A DNA stretch of 64,000 bases from Paenibacillus faecis (GCF_008084145.1 NZ_VSDO01000001.1:62001-126000), one strand, 5' to 3'. Counted from the stretch's first letter, positions 16,363-25,734 are shown. The notes: a model not told the origin generated them from the sequence alone. Made by a program: numbers and translations.

Positions 16363-18051
16363 TTATAGCTTTTTCAAATAGACCCGCGCCTCGAACGGGC
16401 GCAGTTTCAATCGGGCCAAGTCCTCTCCCTTTCTCGGCTCGTAATTGGAGATAAGCAGTTCCATCCCTTGGAGATCGAGCCCTTCGGGCATTTCGAAGAT
16501 CGGCTCTTTGCCGAAGAAATTCAAAATAACAAGCAGAACCTCATTATCAAGCGTACGGGTATAGGCATAAATCTCCTCATGAAGCGGTAGCAGCAGCCTA
16601 TATTCTCCGTAAACGATAACCTTGAACTTCTTGCGCAGTTGAATCAGCCTTTTGTAATAATGATAAATCGAGTCAGGGTCCTTCATCGCTTGGACCACGT
16701 TGATCTCCATATAATTGGAATTCACTTTAATCCAAGGGGTCCCCTCGGTAAAACCGGCGTGTTCGGTGGCATCCCATTGCATCGGCGTCCGGGCGTTATC
16801 CCGGCTTTTCTTGTGAATCGCCCGCATGATCTCTGCTTCCGGCACTCCGCTTGTCCGCTTCTCCTCATAGTAATTCAGCGTTTCCACATCCCGGTATTCG
16901 TCGATGGAATCGAAGGCCACGTTGGTCATGCCGATTTCTTCTCCCTGATATATATACGGCGTACCTTCCAGCGTATGAATAAAGGTCGCGAGCATTTTTG
17001 CCGAAGGTACCCGGCAGGTCACATCGTCGCCGAAGCGGGATACCGATCGCGGCTGATCATGGTTGCACAAATAATTGGCGTTCCATCCGCGGTTATGGAG
17101 AACCGTCTGCCAGTTGCTCATCACTTTTTTCAGCTCGATCAGATTCCATGGCACGGTGTCCCACTTTCCGCTGCCCGCGGAAGCGGCGTCGAGAAACATA
17201 TGCTCAAACTGAAAGGTCATGTTTAACTCGCGTCGTCCGTCGCCCACGTAATCCAGCGCCTGTTCGGGACCGAGTCCCGAAGTTTCTCCCACCGTCATAA
17301 TATCGTAAAAATAGAGTACCTTGTCATACAAGTTTTGCAGCAGGGTATGCACATCGTCCAGATTGGAAAACATCTCGTACGCCCTTACCGTCGTGGTCTG
17401 ATGCGGATTGTCGGCGTCTGGAAGCCCCTGCTGCTTCACAATGTGCGCGATGGCGTCGAAACGGAAACCGTCCACGCCTTTTTTCAGCCACCACTCGACC
17501 ATATCGTGGAGTTTCGCGACAACCTCGGGATGTTCCCAGTTTAAATCGGGCTGATATTTGGAATAAAGGTGCAGGTAGTATTCGTCGGTCGCTTCGTCAT
17601 ACTCCCATACCGAGCCGCTGAAGTAAGATTCCCAGTTGTTCGGCGGGCCCCCGTTTTTCCCTTTGCGCCATATGTAGAAATCCCGTTTCGGATTATCCTT
17701 GGATTTCCGGGACTCTTGAAACCACGGGTGCTCATGGGACGTGTGGTTCAGCACCAGATCCATCATCAGCTTCATGCCGCGGAGATGGATTTCCTTCAGC
17801 ATCAGATCAAAATCTTCCATGGTGCCGAATTCCTTCATGATGTCGCAATAATCGCTAATGTCGTAACCGTTGTCATGATTGGGGGATTTATAGATCGGGC
17901 ATACCCAGATTACGTCGACGCCAAGGTCTTTCAAATAATCCAGCTTGGATATAATGCCGCGAAGATCACCGATCCCGTCTCCATTCGAATCCATGAAGCT
18001 GATCGGATAAATCTGGTAGACCACGCTCTCCTTCCACCATTTGGGATTCAT
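16363..18051 (-). CDS. malL: GH13 alpha-glucosidase (oligo-1,6-glucosidase type)
   Basis: 562 residues. WWKESVVYQIYPISFMDSNGDGIGDLRGI is the start of GH13 subfamily 31 enzymes; catalytic residues are the Asp in GFRFDAIAH, the Glu in MTVGETSG and the Asp in NHDQPR. NHTSHEHPWF and DWNWEHP-like DLNWEHP fit oligo-1,6-glucosidase. It is cytoplasmic and would hydrolyse isomalto-oligosaccharides or related alpha-glucosides. ATG 18051 follows AAAGGAGGCG; an upstream extension has no ribosome site. It stands next to, but diverges from, a small membrane protein gene. Trehalose-6-phosphate hydrolase is a less likely alternative because no PTS gene is adjacent. Confidence 0.88.
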   Translation of the reverse strand: MNPKWWKESVVYQIYPISFMDSNGDGIGDLRGIISKLDYLKDLGVDVIWVCPIYKSPNHDNGYDISDYCDIMKEFGTMEDFDLMLKEIHLRGMKLMMDLVLNHTSHEHPWFQESRKSKDNPKRDFYIWRKGKNGGPPNNWESYFSGSVWEYDEATDEYYLHLYSKYQPDLNWEHPEVVAKLHDMVEWWLKKGVDGFRFDAIAHIVKQQGLPDADNPHQTTTVRAYEMFSNLDDVHTLLQNLYDKVLYFYDIMTVGETSGLGPEQALDYVGDGRRELNMTFQFEHMFLDAASAGSGKWDTVPWNLIELKKVMSNWQTVLHNRGWNANYLCNHDQPRSVSRFGDDVTCRVPSAKMLATFIHTLEGTPYIYQGEEIGMTNVAFDSIDEYRDVETLNYYEEKRTSGVPEAEIMRAIHKKSRDNARTPMQWDATEHAGFTEGTPWIKVNSNYMEINVVQAMKDPDSIYHYYKRLIQLRKKFKVIVYGEYRLLLPLHEEIYAYTRTLDNEVLLVILNFFGKEPIFEMPEGLDLQGMELLISNYEPRKGEDLARLKLRPFEARVYLKKL

Positions 18052-18161
18052 TGCTGCGACGCCTCCTTTGTCTCGGATTCCATATGTATAACATACCCGA
18101 AACCGCGCGATATCCTGCATTTCTTTGGAAACAGAACGGTGTCCGCAACAAAATAACGGTT

Positions 18162-18167
18162 TATAAT
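18162..18167 (+). promoter_or_regulatory. possible -10 box of the small membrane protein gene
   Basis: TATAAT 33 bases before the TTG start; no good -35 is seen 17-18 bases upstream. Confidence 0.35.
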
Positions 18168-18199
18168 GGATGTACAACCAGCTACAGGAGGGACGAACA

Positions 18200-18517
18200 T
18201 TGAACAAACTGTTAAAAATCATAGGAACGGTGTTTTTTATAGGGGGCTTGCTATGGGCTATCTTTAGTGCGATCTACGGAGACGGCTGGATTCCCGCCCT
18301 TGCCTCTATTCTAAGCGGCTTCTTGGCGGGTATCGTATTTCTGGCCTTGGCCGAAATACTTGACCGAACCGACGAAAACCGGTATTACCTTGAAGTTCTG
18401 CTGGAACGAACGGAGCAACCGGAGCCGCCCGTCTCCCGCCCGGCCGCCCCGGCGAAGCGGAAAACGAAGACGGCATTGGAGTCCTTGAAAGATCATAAAT
18501 TTAACGCCAATGACTAG
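18200..18517 (+). CDS. small membrane protein of unknown function
   Basis: 105 residues starting at TTG 18200, preceded by CAGGAGGG with 7-base spacing. Two hydrophobic helices (IIGTVFFIGGLLWAIFSAIY and ALASILSGFLAGIVFLALAE) are followed by a charged, Pro-rich C-terminal tail. I do not recognise a family. Confidence 0.75.
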   Translation: MNKLLKIIGTVFFIGGLLWAIFSAIYGDGWIPALASILSGFLAGIVFLALAEILDRTDENRYYLEVLLERTEQPEPPVSRPAAPAKRKTKTALESLKDHKFNAND

Positions 18518-18879
18518 TGTACCGTCAAATAATCGCCTCGCTCTATGAAGAATTCTTCCCGGATAGTTGCCTGATTTTCCTGTCGGAACACAACGTTTAG
18601 ACTTCTGAAGCTCCCGACCAACACGCCCAACACGCCCAACTCAAAAAAGATGCAAATCTGCAGGTTTTTAAGCAGATCCCCAAGGGAATTCGATGAAAAG
18701 AAGCAAATCTGCAGGTATTTCCAGCGATTTTAGAGAAACGAGCCGGTTTCGTCGAAAATTCCTGCAGAATCGCAGGAATTTGCAAATTTGTGTTCCGAAC
18801 AAGAAAAAAGCATGCATATTTGCAGGAATTCGCTGTTATCAAGTTGGTTTGACGGGGGCACCAGCTAGTTCAGCGACCA
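18518..18879. repeat. intergenic region with short interspersed repeats
   Basis: No gene recognised. A core resembling TTTGCAGGAATT recurs: GCAAATCTGCAGGT at 18652-18665 and again at 18702-18715, an inverted copy AATTCCTGCAGAATCGCAGG near 18757 continuing into TTTGCAAATTTG, and GCATATTTGCAGGAATTCG at 18814-18832. AACACGCCC is also repeated in tandem at 18619-18641. Confidence 0.5.
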
Positions 18880-18926
18880 AAAAGGACCGCGCTCGGCCGC
18901 TTTTGCGGCTTGGCACGGTCCTTCTT
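18880..18926 (-). terminator. terminator of the manP gene
   Basis: AAGGACCG (18882-18889) pairs with CGGTCCTT (18916-18923), with an inner GGCCGC/GCGGCT pairing and a run of A (T on the minus strand). Confidence 0.7.
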
Positions 18927-18928
18927 TA

Positions 18929-20893
18929 TTAATGAATCTGATCCAACAGGCTGAAGGCCTCTTGTTTGGACTTCACTTTCATAAGCTGTTCTCTGAAATT
19001 ATCATCCATCAGCTTGCGGGACAGCATCTGCAAAATTTTCAGATGCTCGTTGCCCTTGTTCTCTGCGGGAACAGCGATCATAAAGATCAGCTTGGCGGGC
19101 TCGCCGTCCGCACTGTTCCAATCGACGCCCTCCGGCTTCAGCCCGAATACGACCCGCGGCTTCAGCACGGCGGCCGATTTCCCGTGAGGGACCGCCACAT
19201 TCATCCCGATCCCCGTAGAGCTCTCTGCTTCACGGTTCAGAATGGCGGTTTTAAATTCGCCAGGCGAAGTGAGCACCCCTTGGGCATCCAATTTTCCGAT
19301 CATCGCATCGATCACTTCATCTCGGGTTTTTCCCGCAAGCGAAGTATCGATCAAGTCCAGGTTGATGATGTCCGTCAGTTTTCTAACCGTCCGGTGGGAC
19401 TCATCGGATGGGGATGATACTGCACGGCTTGTGAGTACCGGTTCCACCGCGGCGGCCGCTTCAACCTCGGCTCCTTGATTCCCGGCCAACCGGGGCGCCG
19501 CCTGGTCTTTTTTCAACAACTTAATCATCAAAGCCGTCACGATGGAGCCGACGATTACCGCCACAAAGAACATCGTTACGTTATCCACCGCTCCCAGGAC
19601 GGCAACGATCGGTCCGCCGTGCGCCACCCGGTCTCCGACATTCCCGAACATGGCGATGACGGAGCCGGTCATGGACCCGATCATGATACTCGGGATCACG
19701 CGCAAAGGATCCTGCGTCGCAAACGGAATCGCTCCCTCGGTAATCCCGAATAAGCCCATCGTAAACGCCGCCTTGCCGGACTCTCTTTCCGCATTGTGAA
19801 ACTTGCGTTTGAACAGGAACGTAGCCAGCCCCAGCCCGATCGGCGGGACACAGATCGCTACGGCGATCGGACCCATGATTTCGTAGTTGCCTTCCGCAAT
19901 CATGGCGGAGCCGAACATGAACGCTACCTTATTGACCGGTCCGCCCATATCGAACGAGATCATCGCCCCCAAGATCAAAGCCAGCAGAATGGAACTTGTT
20001 CCCTGCATCCCAGCCAGCCAGTTGGTCAACATCTCAAAAACTTGCGCGATCGAACCGCCGAGCAGGTAAATGAAAGCCAAACCGACAATTAACGAAGACA
20101 GAACCGGAATGATGATAATCGGCATAATCGGGGTAATCGCTTTTGGAACTTTCCATTTCTTGATCCAAAGCGCCACATAGCCCGCAAGAAAACCGGCGAC
20201 GATCCCGCCGAGAAATCCGGCTCCGGCCTCACTGCCGTAGAAGCTGCCGTTCGCGGCGATGTAACCGCCGACAATCCCCGGCGCCAGACCCGGTCTGTCC
20301 GCGATACTAAAAGCGATAAATCCCGCCAGTATCGGAACCATGAATGTGAAGGACGCCGCCCCCAACCTTTCGATCGTTTTCCAGAACGAATCCTCCGGAA
20401 TTTGCAATCCGCCCGGCGTCGGTACGCCGCCGATCGAGAGCGCGATCGCGATCAGCAGCCCTCCGACCACGATGAACGGAATCATGTAAGACACGCCGCT
20501 CATCAAATGGCGATAAAATGTATTTTGTTGTTTCGCGGCTGGCTGCGGGGTACTGCCGTTCTCCCCGTCTCTTTGACCGCGATACACCGTCGCCTCGCCG
20601 GTGATCATTTTTTGAATCAGTCCTTCCGGGTTGCGGATCCCCTCCTGCACGCCGGCGACCAACAGCTTCTTGCCGATAAACCGGCTTTTGTCAACCGATT
20701 TATCCGCCGCGATGATGATACCGTCCGCCTCGCGGATCTCTTCTGCGGTAAATTGATTTTCCACGCCGATCGAACCCTGCGTTTCGACCTTCATGCTGAC
20801 GCCTAATTTATCCGCGGCTTTTTGCAAATTTTCCGCCGCCATATACGTGTGGGCAATCCCATTCGGACATGAGGTAATGGCCAACAGTTTCAT
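18929..20893 (-). CDS. manP: PTS mannose/fructose-type EIIBCA component (ManP-like)
   Basis: 654 residues in the order IIB-IIC-IIA. IIB (1 to about 105) has the phospho-Cys in ITSCPNGIAHTYMAAENL; IIC (about 125-470) has about ten hydrophobic segments; IIA (about 510-654) has AEZZ-type NREAESSTGIGMNVAVPHG with the phospho-His. Domain order and length match Bacillus subtilis ManP (EIIBCA), whereas FruA there is IIABC. It takes up and phosphorylates mannose or a similar hexose. No manA follows. It lies 123 bases downstream of its presumed regulator ManR, with a consensus-matching cre at the start site. Confidence 0.88.
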   Translation of the reverse strand: MKLLAITSCPNGIAHTYMAAENLQKAADKLGVSMKVETQGSIGVENQFTAEEIREADGIIIAADKSVDKSRFIGKKLLVAGVQEGIRNPEGLIQKMITGEATVYRGQRDGENGSTPQPAAKQQNTFYRHLMSGVSYMIPFIVVGGLLIAIALSIGGVPTPGGLQIPEDSFWKTIERLGAASFTFMVPILAGFIAFSIADRPGLAPGIVGGYIAANGSFYGSEAGAGFLGGIVAGFLAGYVALWIKKWKVPKAITPIMPIIIIPVLSSLIVGLAFIYLLGGSIAQVFEMLTNWLAGMQGTSSILLALILGAMISFDMGGPVNKVAFMFGSAMIAEGNYEIMGPIAVAICVPPIGLGLATFLFKRKFHNAERESGKAAFTMGLFGITEGAIPFATQDPLRVIPSIMIGSMTGSVIAMFGNVGDRVAHGGPIVAVLGAVDNVTMFFVAVIVGSIVTALMIKLLKKDQAAPRLAGNQGAEVEAAAAVEPVLTSRAVSSPSDESHRTVRKLTDIINLDLIDTSLAGKTRDEVIDAMIGKLDAQGVLTSPGEFKTAILNREAESSTGIGMNVAVPHGKSAAVLKPRVVFGLKPEGVDWNSADGEPAKLIFMIAVPAENKGNEHLKILQMLSRKLMDDNFREQLMKVKSKQEAFSLLDQIH

Positions 20894-20919
20894 AGCTCTA
20901 TCCCCTTATTCTGAATTGT

Positions 20920-20934
20920 AGTAACCGCTTGCAT
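20920..20934 (-). promoter_or_regulatory. CcpA binding site (cre) in the manP promoter
   Basis: Minus-strand ATGCAAGCGGTTACT fits the cre consensus WTGNAANCGNWNNCW at every position. It overlaps the expected transcription start: the -10 TAATAT is at 20944-20939. The site where a -35 should be reads ATTTTC, so the promoter is likely activator dependent (ManR). Confidence 0.75.
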
Positions 20935-21016
20935 TCTTATATTAACGCGGATAAGACGGCGGAAAATCTTTTATTATTACCGCAGCTCCGGAAAAAACGG
21001 ATTATTTGCCGGATGT

Positions 21017-22963
21017 TTATAGGGAACGCAGCAACGCCTCGGGCGTGGCCGCCTGAACCAACCGCTCGATCGTCGAGGGCTGTTCGCTAAGCAGGGATAG
21101 ACGCTGAAACAGCTTCTTCAGATGCTCTTGATCTCCAGGCCCCAGCGCCAGCATGAAGACGACGGACACGTTCTCTTCTTTCCAATCCAACGGCTCTTTT
21201 AAAGTAGCGACCGCGATCCGCGACTCCCTGATCAAGTTCGGATCTCCATGCGGAATCGCGATGCCTCCCCCTATGGAGGTGGATGAAAGCCTTTCCCTAA
21301 GCAGCGCCTGATGGGCATAGTCCTGTTCGACGAATCCCTGGGTATATAGCTCGTTCGCCAGCATCTCAATCAACTCATAGCGGTGGTCCACCTTCACATG
21401 CGGGAAAATCAGCGAGGGGGAGGTGTACATTTGCAATATGGAACCCGACGCGTTTGCGGGAGTCGCGGACTCCTCCAACATTTCGATAAATTCCGCTATT
21501 TTTTTGACCTCACCCGCTTCCAGCAGGGGAGACACTTGAATGTACGGCACACCGACCTGTTCCAACGGTGTCGTCGATACGATAAAATCCACCCGGCGGC
21601 GGGGCAAATACTTCGGCAAGTCGGCCTTGCGTACGGAATCCAATACGTGCAAGTCGGGGAACTTGCGCTCCAGCTTGCTCCGCAGAATTTGCGACATGCC
21701 CACGCCCATATGACATACGGTGATGACTTGTTTCGTGCGATCCGCCGGCTTGTTCATACGTTCGGCAGCCGCTTGAAAATGGAGCGTCAAATAAGCCGCC
21801 TCCTCTTCGGGAAGAACGAAGGGGTAGTCGGCACCGGCCTCTTTCGCCGCGTAAATGACCATATCAAACATGTAAGGGTACATTTTTTTGATGTCGTGCA
21901 GCATCGGATTGGAAACGGTAAGCCCGTAAAGCAGCCGGTTGATCGTGGAGTACAAATGAATACTCAACCCTTCCGCCAAATCGGGGTCACTGGAAAAATC
22001 GACCAGGGTTAAGGCGGATACTCTTCGGATTAACCTCTCCGCAAACTCTCTCGCCCGGGTTCTGTCCTGGGCCTGGTCCTCGCCTGAGTCCACAGCGTCG
22101 ATCCGAGCCTGGGACCGGATTTTGGCGCCCATCATATGAGCCGTCAAATAGGCGACTTCATCCTCGTTGAAGCGAACGGCAAACCTGCGTTCCAACTCCC
22201 CGGTAAACTCCTTCATTCTGCCGTACTCCGGTTTGCCGCGGACAAACCCTTTCTCCTGTTCGGAAAAATGGATCGGCTGCTTCAGCTTGGTTCTCCGGAT
22301 CATCAGCAAGGTATGGATCAGCAAATTGTCGAACGCTTCATCCGTAAAAAACAGCTGAACACGCTGTTCCAGCTCCTTGAGTTCCCGGGCGACGAGCTCG
22401 ACTTCATGCGGGGAAAACTGCTTTTTTATATAGGAATGTCCCGAATCGGTGGTTAATAGGGTAAGTTTGGACAACGCGGCACGCTTATCCCATTCCTTCC
22501 CTTCTAGCGTAATCCCTACCTTCTGTTTGGAAACGACGGTAAGGCCATACTGTTCCAACCAGGGACCCAGGCTGTCCAATTCTTTCTTAATGACCGCTTT
22601 GTTCACAAAGTGTGCGTCAGCAAGCTCTTGCAGAGTCACGGGCTTCGTTTCCATCAATAGCCGGTATGCGATCGCGGCCATCCGGTCTTTATCCTCCGGG
22701 TCATCCTTCTCCCGAGCGGACCAAAGGAAGTGATCTGCAATTTTCGCTCTTTCTTGTTCCTCCGCATTCAGGACGACCCCGATCCCGGGCTTCCGGACGA
22801 GTCTGGCCTGGGAGACCTCGGATAAATCCCGCTCGATTTCATCGAAATCGTTGCGGATCGTCTTCTCCGAACAATTTAACCGCATGGCGATATCCCGTAC
22901 TACGAAAGGGGTACGGGGAGCGGACAGCAGCATGCGAAGGATTTCTTTTTGACGGGTATTCAT
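21017..22963 (-). CDS. manR: PRD-containing transcriptional activator (ManR-like)
   Basis: 648 residues, the same length as Bacillus subtilis ManR. Two N-terminal helix-turn-helix domains (MNTRQKEILRMLL, then VTLQELADAHFVNKAVIKKEL), two PRD domains (about 190-400, with phosphorylatable His in LLIHTLLM and AEGLSIHLY, AYLTLHFQAA), an EIIB-Gat-like domain with the Cys in ITVCHMGVGMSQIL, and an EIIA-type domain with IGGGIAIPHGDP. Such proteins activate their PTS operon when dephosphorylated at one PRD and phosphorylated by HPr at another. It is directly upstream of manP. Confidence 0.9.
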   Translation of the reverse strand: MNTRQKEILRMLLSAPRTPFVVRDIAMRLNCSEKTIRNDFDEIERDLSEVSQARLVRKPGIGVVLNAEEQERAKIADHFLWSAREKDDPEDKDRMAAIAYRLLMETKPVTLQELADAHFVNKAVIKKELDSLGPWLEQYGLTVVSKQKVGITLEGKEWDKRAALSKLTLLTTDSGHSYIKKQFSPHEVELVARELKELEQRVQLFFTDEAFDNLLIHTLLMIRRTKLKQPIHFSEQEKGFVRGKPEYGRMKEFTGELERRFAVRFNEDEVAYLTAHMMGAKIRSQARIDAVDSGEDQAQDRTRAREFAERLIRRVSALTLVDFSSDPDLAEGLSIHLYSTINRLLYGLTVSNPMLHDIKKMYPYMFDMVIYAAKEAGADYPFVLPEEEAAYLTLHFQAAAERMNKPADRTKQVITVCHMGVGMSQILRSKLERKFPDLHVLDSVRKADLPKYLPRRRVDFIVSTTPLEQVGVPYIQVSPLLEAGEVKKIAEFIEMLEESATPANASGSILQMYTSPSLIFPHVKVDHRYELIEMLANELYTQGFVEQDYAHQALLRERLSSTSIGGGIAIPHGDPNLIRESRIAVATLKEPLDWKEENVSVVFMLALGPGDQEHLKKLFQRLSLLSEQPSTIERLVQAATPEALLRSL

Positions 22964-23066
22964 AGCGTAGCATCAGCACCTTCACGATTATGTATTCTTA
23001 TGATGTCAATGAAAAATCGCTCTTATTATAGCACAATTGCCAAAAAGTCAATCCCGCCGGACGCAA

Positions 23067-23108
23067 AAAAACAGGTCGCTGCAGCTTCCCTGCAGCGACC
23101 TGTTTTAA
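23067..23108 (-). terminator. terminator at the end of the pectin operon
   Basis: AAAACAGGTCGCTGCAG and CTGCAGCGACCTGTTTT form a perfect 17-bp stem with a 5-base loop, directly downstream of the rhodopsin-transducer-like gene. Confidence 0.88.
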
Positions 23109-23131
23109 GAAATTCATGCAAACCCTTCGCC

Positions 23132-23518
23132 CTATCCTTCTTCCGCCGGATAAGCCATTACGCTCATTAATGCCAACTCGGACTGTGTCGTATCGAGCCG
23201 GCTGTACTGCACGATCACCGGAACATTGCTGGTGATCGTCATAGCGTACGGTACCCCCGCTGGAATCCGTTCATCTCCGGCTTGGAGGGAGGCGGTTCGA
23301 ATATGCTTCGTACGCCGGGCCGGGACCCGGCATACGATTCCTTCGAGAGGTTCGCGGTCTTCGAAGTATACCGTTACTTGCAGCTCGGCCTCCTCCGTTC
23401 CCGTATTGAGCACGCATACGCTTTCATGACTTTCCAGGCGGCCGCTGCTGTCCGGCGGGATGTACCCGTCCGGGATGACCCAGTACGTGTGACCGATTGC
23501 CCTGTATCCGTTATCCAT
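23132..23518 (-). CDS. sensory rhodopsin transducer (ASRT)-family protein
   Basis: 128 residues that follow the Anabaena sensory rhodopsin transducer pattern closely: TYWVIPDGYIPP, SHESVCVLNTG, TVYFEDREPLE, VPARRTKHIRT, NVPVIVQYSRLDTTQSELALMS-type ending. The family forms small beta-rich tetramers and has been proposed to bind small molecules such as carbohydrates. No rhodopsin gene is in the window. It overlaps the GH105 gene by 8 bases and is the last gene of the pectin operon, so a sugar-related role is the natural inference here. It is cytoplasmic (no signal peptide). Confidence 0.88.
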   Translation of the reverse strand: MDNGYRAIGHTYWVIPDGYIPPDSSGRLESHESVCVLNTGTEEAELQVTVYFEDREPLEGIVCRVPARRTKHIRTASLQAGDERIPAGVPYAMTITSNVPVIVQYSRLDTTQSELALMSVMAYPAEEG

Positions 23519-24545
23519 ACGGATTCTCCTTGGTTCGCAGCAATTGGCCCAGAAAAGCCAACGTCAGCCCTTGTCCCCATCCCTGAATGCGTTTGCACGG
23601 CACATTACGATAACCTTCCGCATCATGCATGACCGCTGTGCCGGCGGATACGCCGGTAACCGTACCGTCCGGCTTGATCCGGGCGAGGATGCCGTCGATC
23701 GCCTTTTGGGCGTACTTGTTGTACAAACGTCCCTGCATCAGCAAGGCGGTCGCAATCCCGGCCGAGCCGGAGGTTTCCAGGTAAGAGTCTTCGTCATTGA
23801 CGATGGTATGCCACAGCCCTTCCGGCGACTGCAGCCTTACAAGCGCGCTTAATTGGTCCCGGAGGGAACCGTCGATCACCATATAGGACGGATGCTGGAC
23901 CTCGATCAATCGCAGTGCCTTGGACATCGTCAGCGCGGCCCAGGAATTTCCCCTTGCCCAATAAATGCCGGACATCCAGTTCTGATTCACATGGTCCCAC
24001 CCGTGATAATACAGATGGGTATCGGGATCTTGAAGGTATTTCTCATGCCCGTGATACTGCTTTAATCCGTCCTCGAAATACTCCTTATTGCCCAGACGCT
24101 TCCCGATTCGCAGCAAAAAGTAACCGGCCATAAACATCGTGTCCACCCAGGCCTGCTGCGGAAAAACATCATGCAGCGAGTTCACGGTATGCTGAAAAAC
24201 CCCCTCGGCGAACCGCTCCGCTTGATGCGTCAGAAATTCGGCCATCTCTTTGGCGATTTCCATGTACTTCTCTTCACCCGTCGCCTCGTAAAGCGTCAGC
24301 AAACAATGTCCAATGGACACGCCGTTCACCGACAATTTCGGCAAACCGTCCTCGATATTCTCGTCCACCCAGGCTTTGAGCTGATCCAAGTAGGCTTTAT
24401 TTCCCGTTGCGTCATAAGCTTCGCACACCCCGTAAAATGCGACGCCCCCCGGCCAATCCCAGCTGAAGTCCATCCGAAAGGTACGGTCTACGACGCGATC
24501 GATGATTTGCTTGATTTCCTCTTCGTCAAATTGAAGTGCAGGCAT
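23511..24545 (-). CDS. yesR: GH105 unsaturated rhamnogalacturonyl hydrolase (YesR-like)
   Basis: 344 residues, equal in length to Bacillus subtilis YesR. The (alpha/alpha)6-barrel features DWPGGVAFYGV, VFPQQAWVDTMFMAGYFLL (including the catalytic-region Asp), YHGWDHVNQNWMSGIYWARGNSWAA and ETSGSAGIATAL are family signatures. The enzyme removes the unsaturated galacturonyl residue from the end of rhamnogalacturonan oligosaccharides produced by lyases. It is cytoplasmic. It sits 40 bases after the acetylesterase gene, with a GGGAGGAG ribosome site. Confidence 0.92.
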   Translation of the reverse strand: MPALQFDEEEIKQIIDRVVDRTFRMDFSWDWPGGVAFYGVCEAYDATGNKAYLDQLKAWVDENIEDGLPKLSVNGVSIGHCLLTLYEATGEEKYMEIAKEMAEFLTHQAERFAEGVFQHTVNSLHDVFPQQAWVDTMFMAGYFLLRIGKRLGNKEYFEDGLKQYHGHEKYLQDPDTHLYYHGWDHVNQNWMSGIYWARGNSWAALTMSKALRLIEVQHPSYMVIDGSLRDQLSALVRLQSPEGLWHTIVNDEDSYLETSGSAGIATALLMQGRLYNKYAQKAIDGILARIKPDGTVTGVSAGTAVMHDAEGYRNVPCKRIQGWGQGLTLAFLGQLLRTKENPYG

Positions 24546-24585
24546 CCTATCTTCTCCTCCCTAAGTCAAAGATTCAAAAGCCGAA

Positions 24586-25734
24586 TTACCGCAAAAACAT
24601 TTGTAACGGCTGCAATTGCAGCTCACGGATGGCTTCCGCCACCTGGGCGGCCAAACGCCGGGCTCCCCGCTCCTGAAAATGCGTATTATCCTCCACACCC
24701 GCCGGGAAATGGATAAATTCCCCGGGAAGCACCCACATAAAGTCGTCCTTAGTTCCCTCGACTCCCGCTTGCTCAAACAGGCGGCGGCTGCGCTCGGCGA
24801 GATCGATCAGCGGGACCGCTTCCTGCGCGGCCAGCTCACGGATCGCCGTGATATAGTCCCCGTGCGTATCCTGCAGCGTACCGTCTTCCTTGAAGTAACG
24901 CCGATGCACGGGGGTAACCAGCACGGGAGTCGCTTGTTTGCTCCGGGCGGCCTCCAAATACAATTTCAGCTGGCCCTGGAAGGTGCTGAACGGTTCCGTT
25001 CGGCGGGCCGCGTCCGGCTTCTCGTCGTTGTGGCCGAATTGGAGGAACAGGAAATCCCCGGGCTTGATCCGTTCCATGATCGGATCAAGGAGGCCTTCCT
25101 TTACAAAACTCAAGGAGCTATGGCCCGACCGGGCATGATTGTCGACGGCGACGTCATGCTTAAAGAAGGCCGGGAGCATCTGTCCCCATCCGCAGTAAGG
25201 ATACCCGCTCTCCGGCTGATCCGTCACCGTGGAATCCCCGGCCAAAAACACGGTCAGCGTCCCGTTCGCCGGCCAAATTTCCAGCGCGTTGATTCTGGGC
25301 GCCGGGCCCGTGAAAGTAAGCCGCAGCCGGCCATCTCCCCGGACAACAACCGAAAACATGGCCTCCAGCCACTGTCCCGCCGCGGCGTGCACCGGCGGCA
25401 GCATCTGCCTTCCTTCCCCCGCCTTGACGTTCGTCACGGTTTCGGCCAGAGCATCCCCCGCCAACAGTTTGACACGGTATGTACCGCCCGGAACGTCCAC
25501 GACAAAGCTGGCGCCGAGCGGAATGCAGAAGCTCTGCTTTAACGGATCCGCCGCCCCCGGATATCCCCCCGGAACATCCGTCCTTTGTTTCCCGTAAACG
25601 CGGGCATGCGTTTCAAAGCCGTACCCCAGTTGGGGGTCGTAACGGGTCCCCGGATCGACTTTGACATATCCTTCCGCACAGGGGCCCGGGCCGAAATCGA
25701 ACTTGAAGCTGAGCGGTCGTTCATATAGCGCCAT
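24586..25734 (-). CDS. rhamnogalacturonan acetylesterase, SGNH hydrolase (YxiM/RhgT-like)
   Basis: 382 residues. An N-terminal galactose-binding-like module (FKFDFGPGPCAEGYVKV to about 140) precedes an SGNH domain: nucleophile Ser in VFLAGDSTVTDQ, Gly in GWGQMLP, Asn in FLQFGHNDEKP and Asp/His in VEDNTHFQERGA. Rhamnogalacturonan acetylesterases of this type deacetylate RG-I fragments. No signal peptide is visible, so it probably acts on imported oligosaccharides. Lies between the permease and GH105 genes in the same operon. Confidence 0.9.
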   Translation of the reverse strand: MALYERPLSFKFDFGPGPCAEGYVKVDPGTRYDPQLGYGFETHARVYGKQRTDVPGGYPGAADPLKQSFCIPLGASFVVDVPGGTYRVKLLAGDALAETVTNVKAGEGRQMLPPVHAAAGQWLEAMFSVVVRGDGRLRLTFTGPAPRINALEIWPANGTLTVFLAGDSTVTDQPESGYPYCGWGQMLPAFFKHDVAVDNHARSGHSSLSFVKEGLLDPIMERIKPGDFLFLQFGHNDEKPDAARRTEPFSTFQGQLKLYLEAARSKQATPVLVTPVHRRYFKEDGTLQDTHGDYITAIRELAAQEAVPLIDLAERSRRLFEQAGVEGTKDDFMWVLPGEFIHFPAGVEDNTHFQERGARRLAAQVAEAIRELQLQPLQMFLR

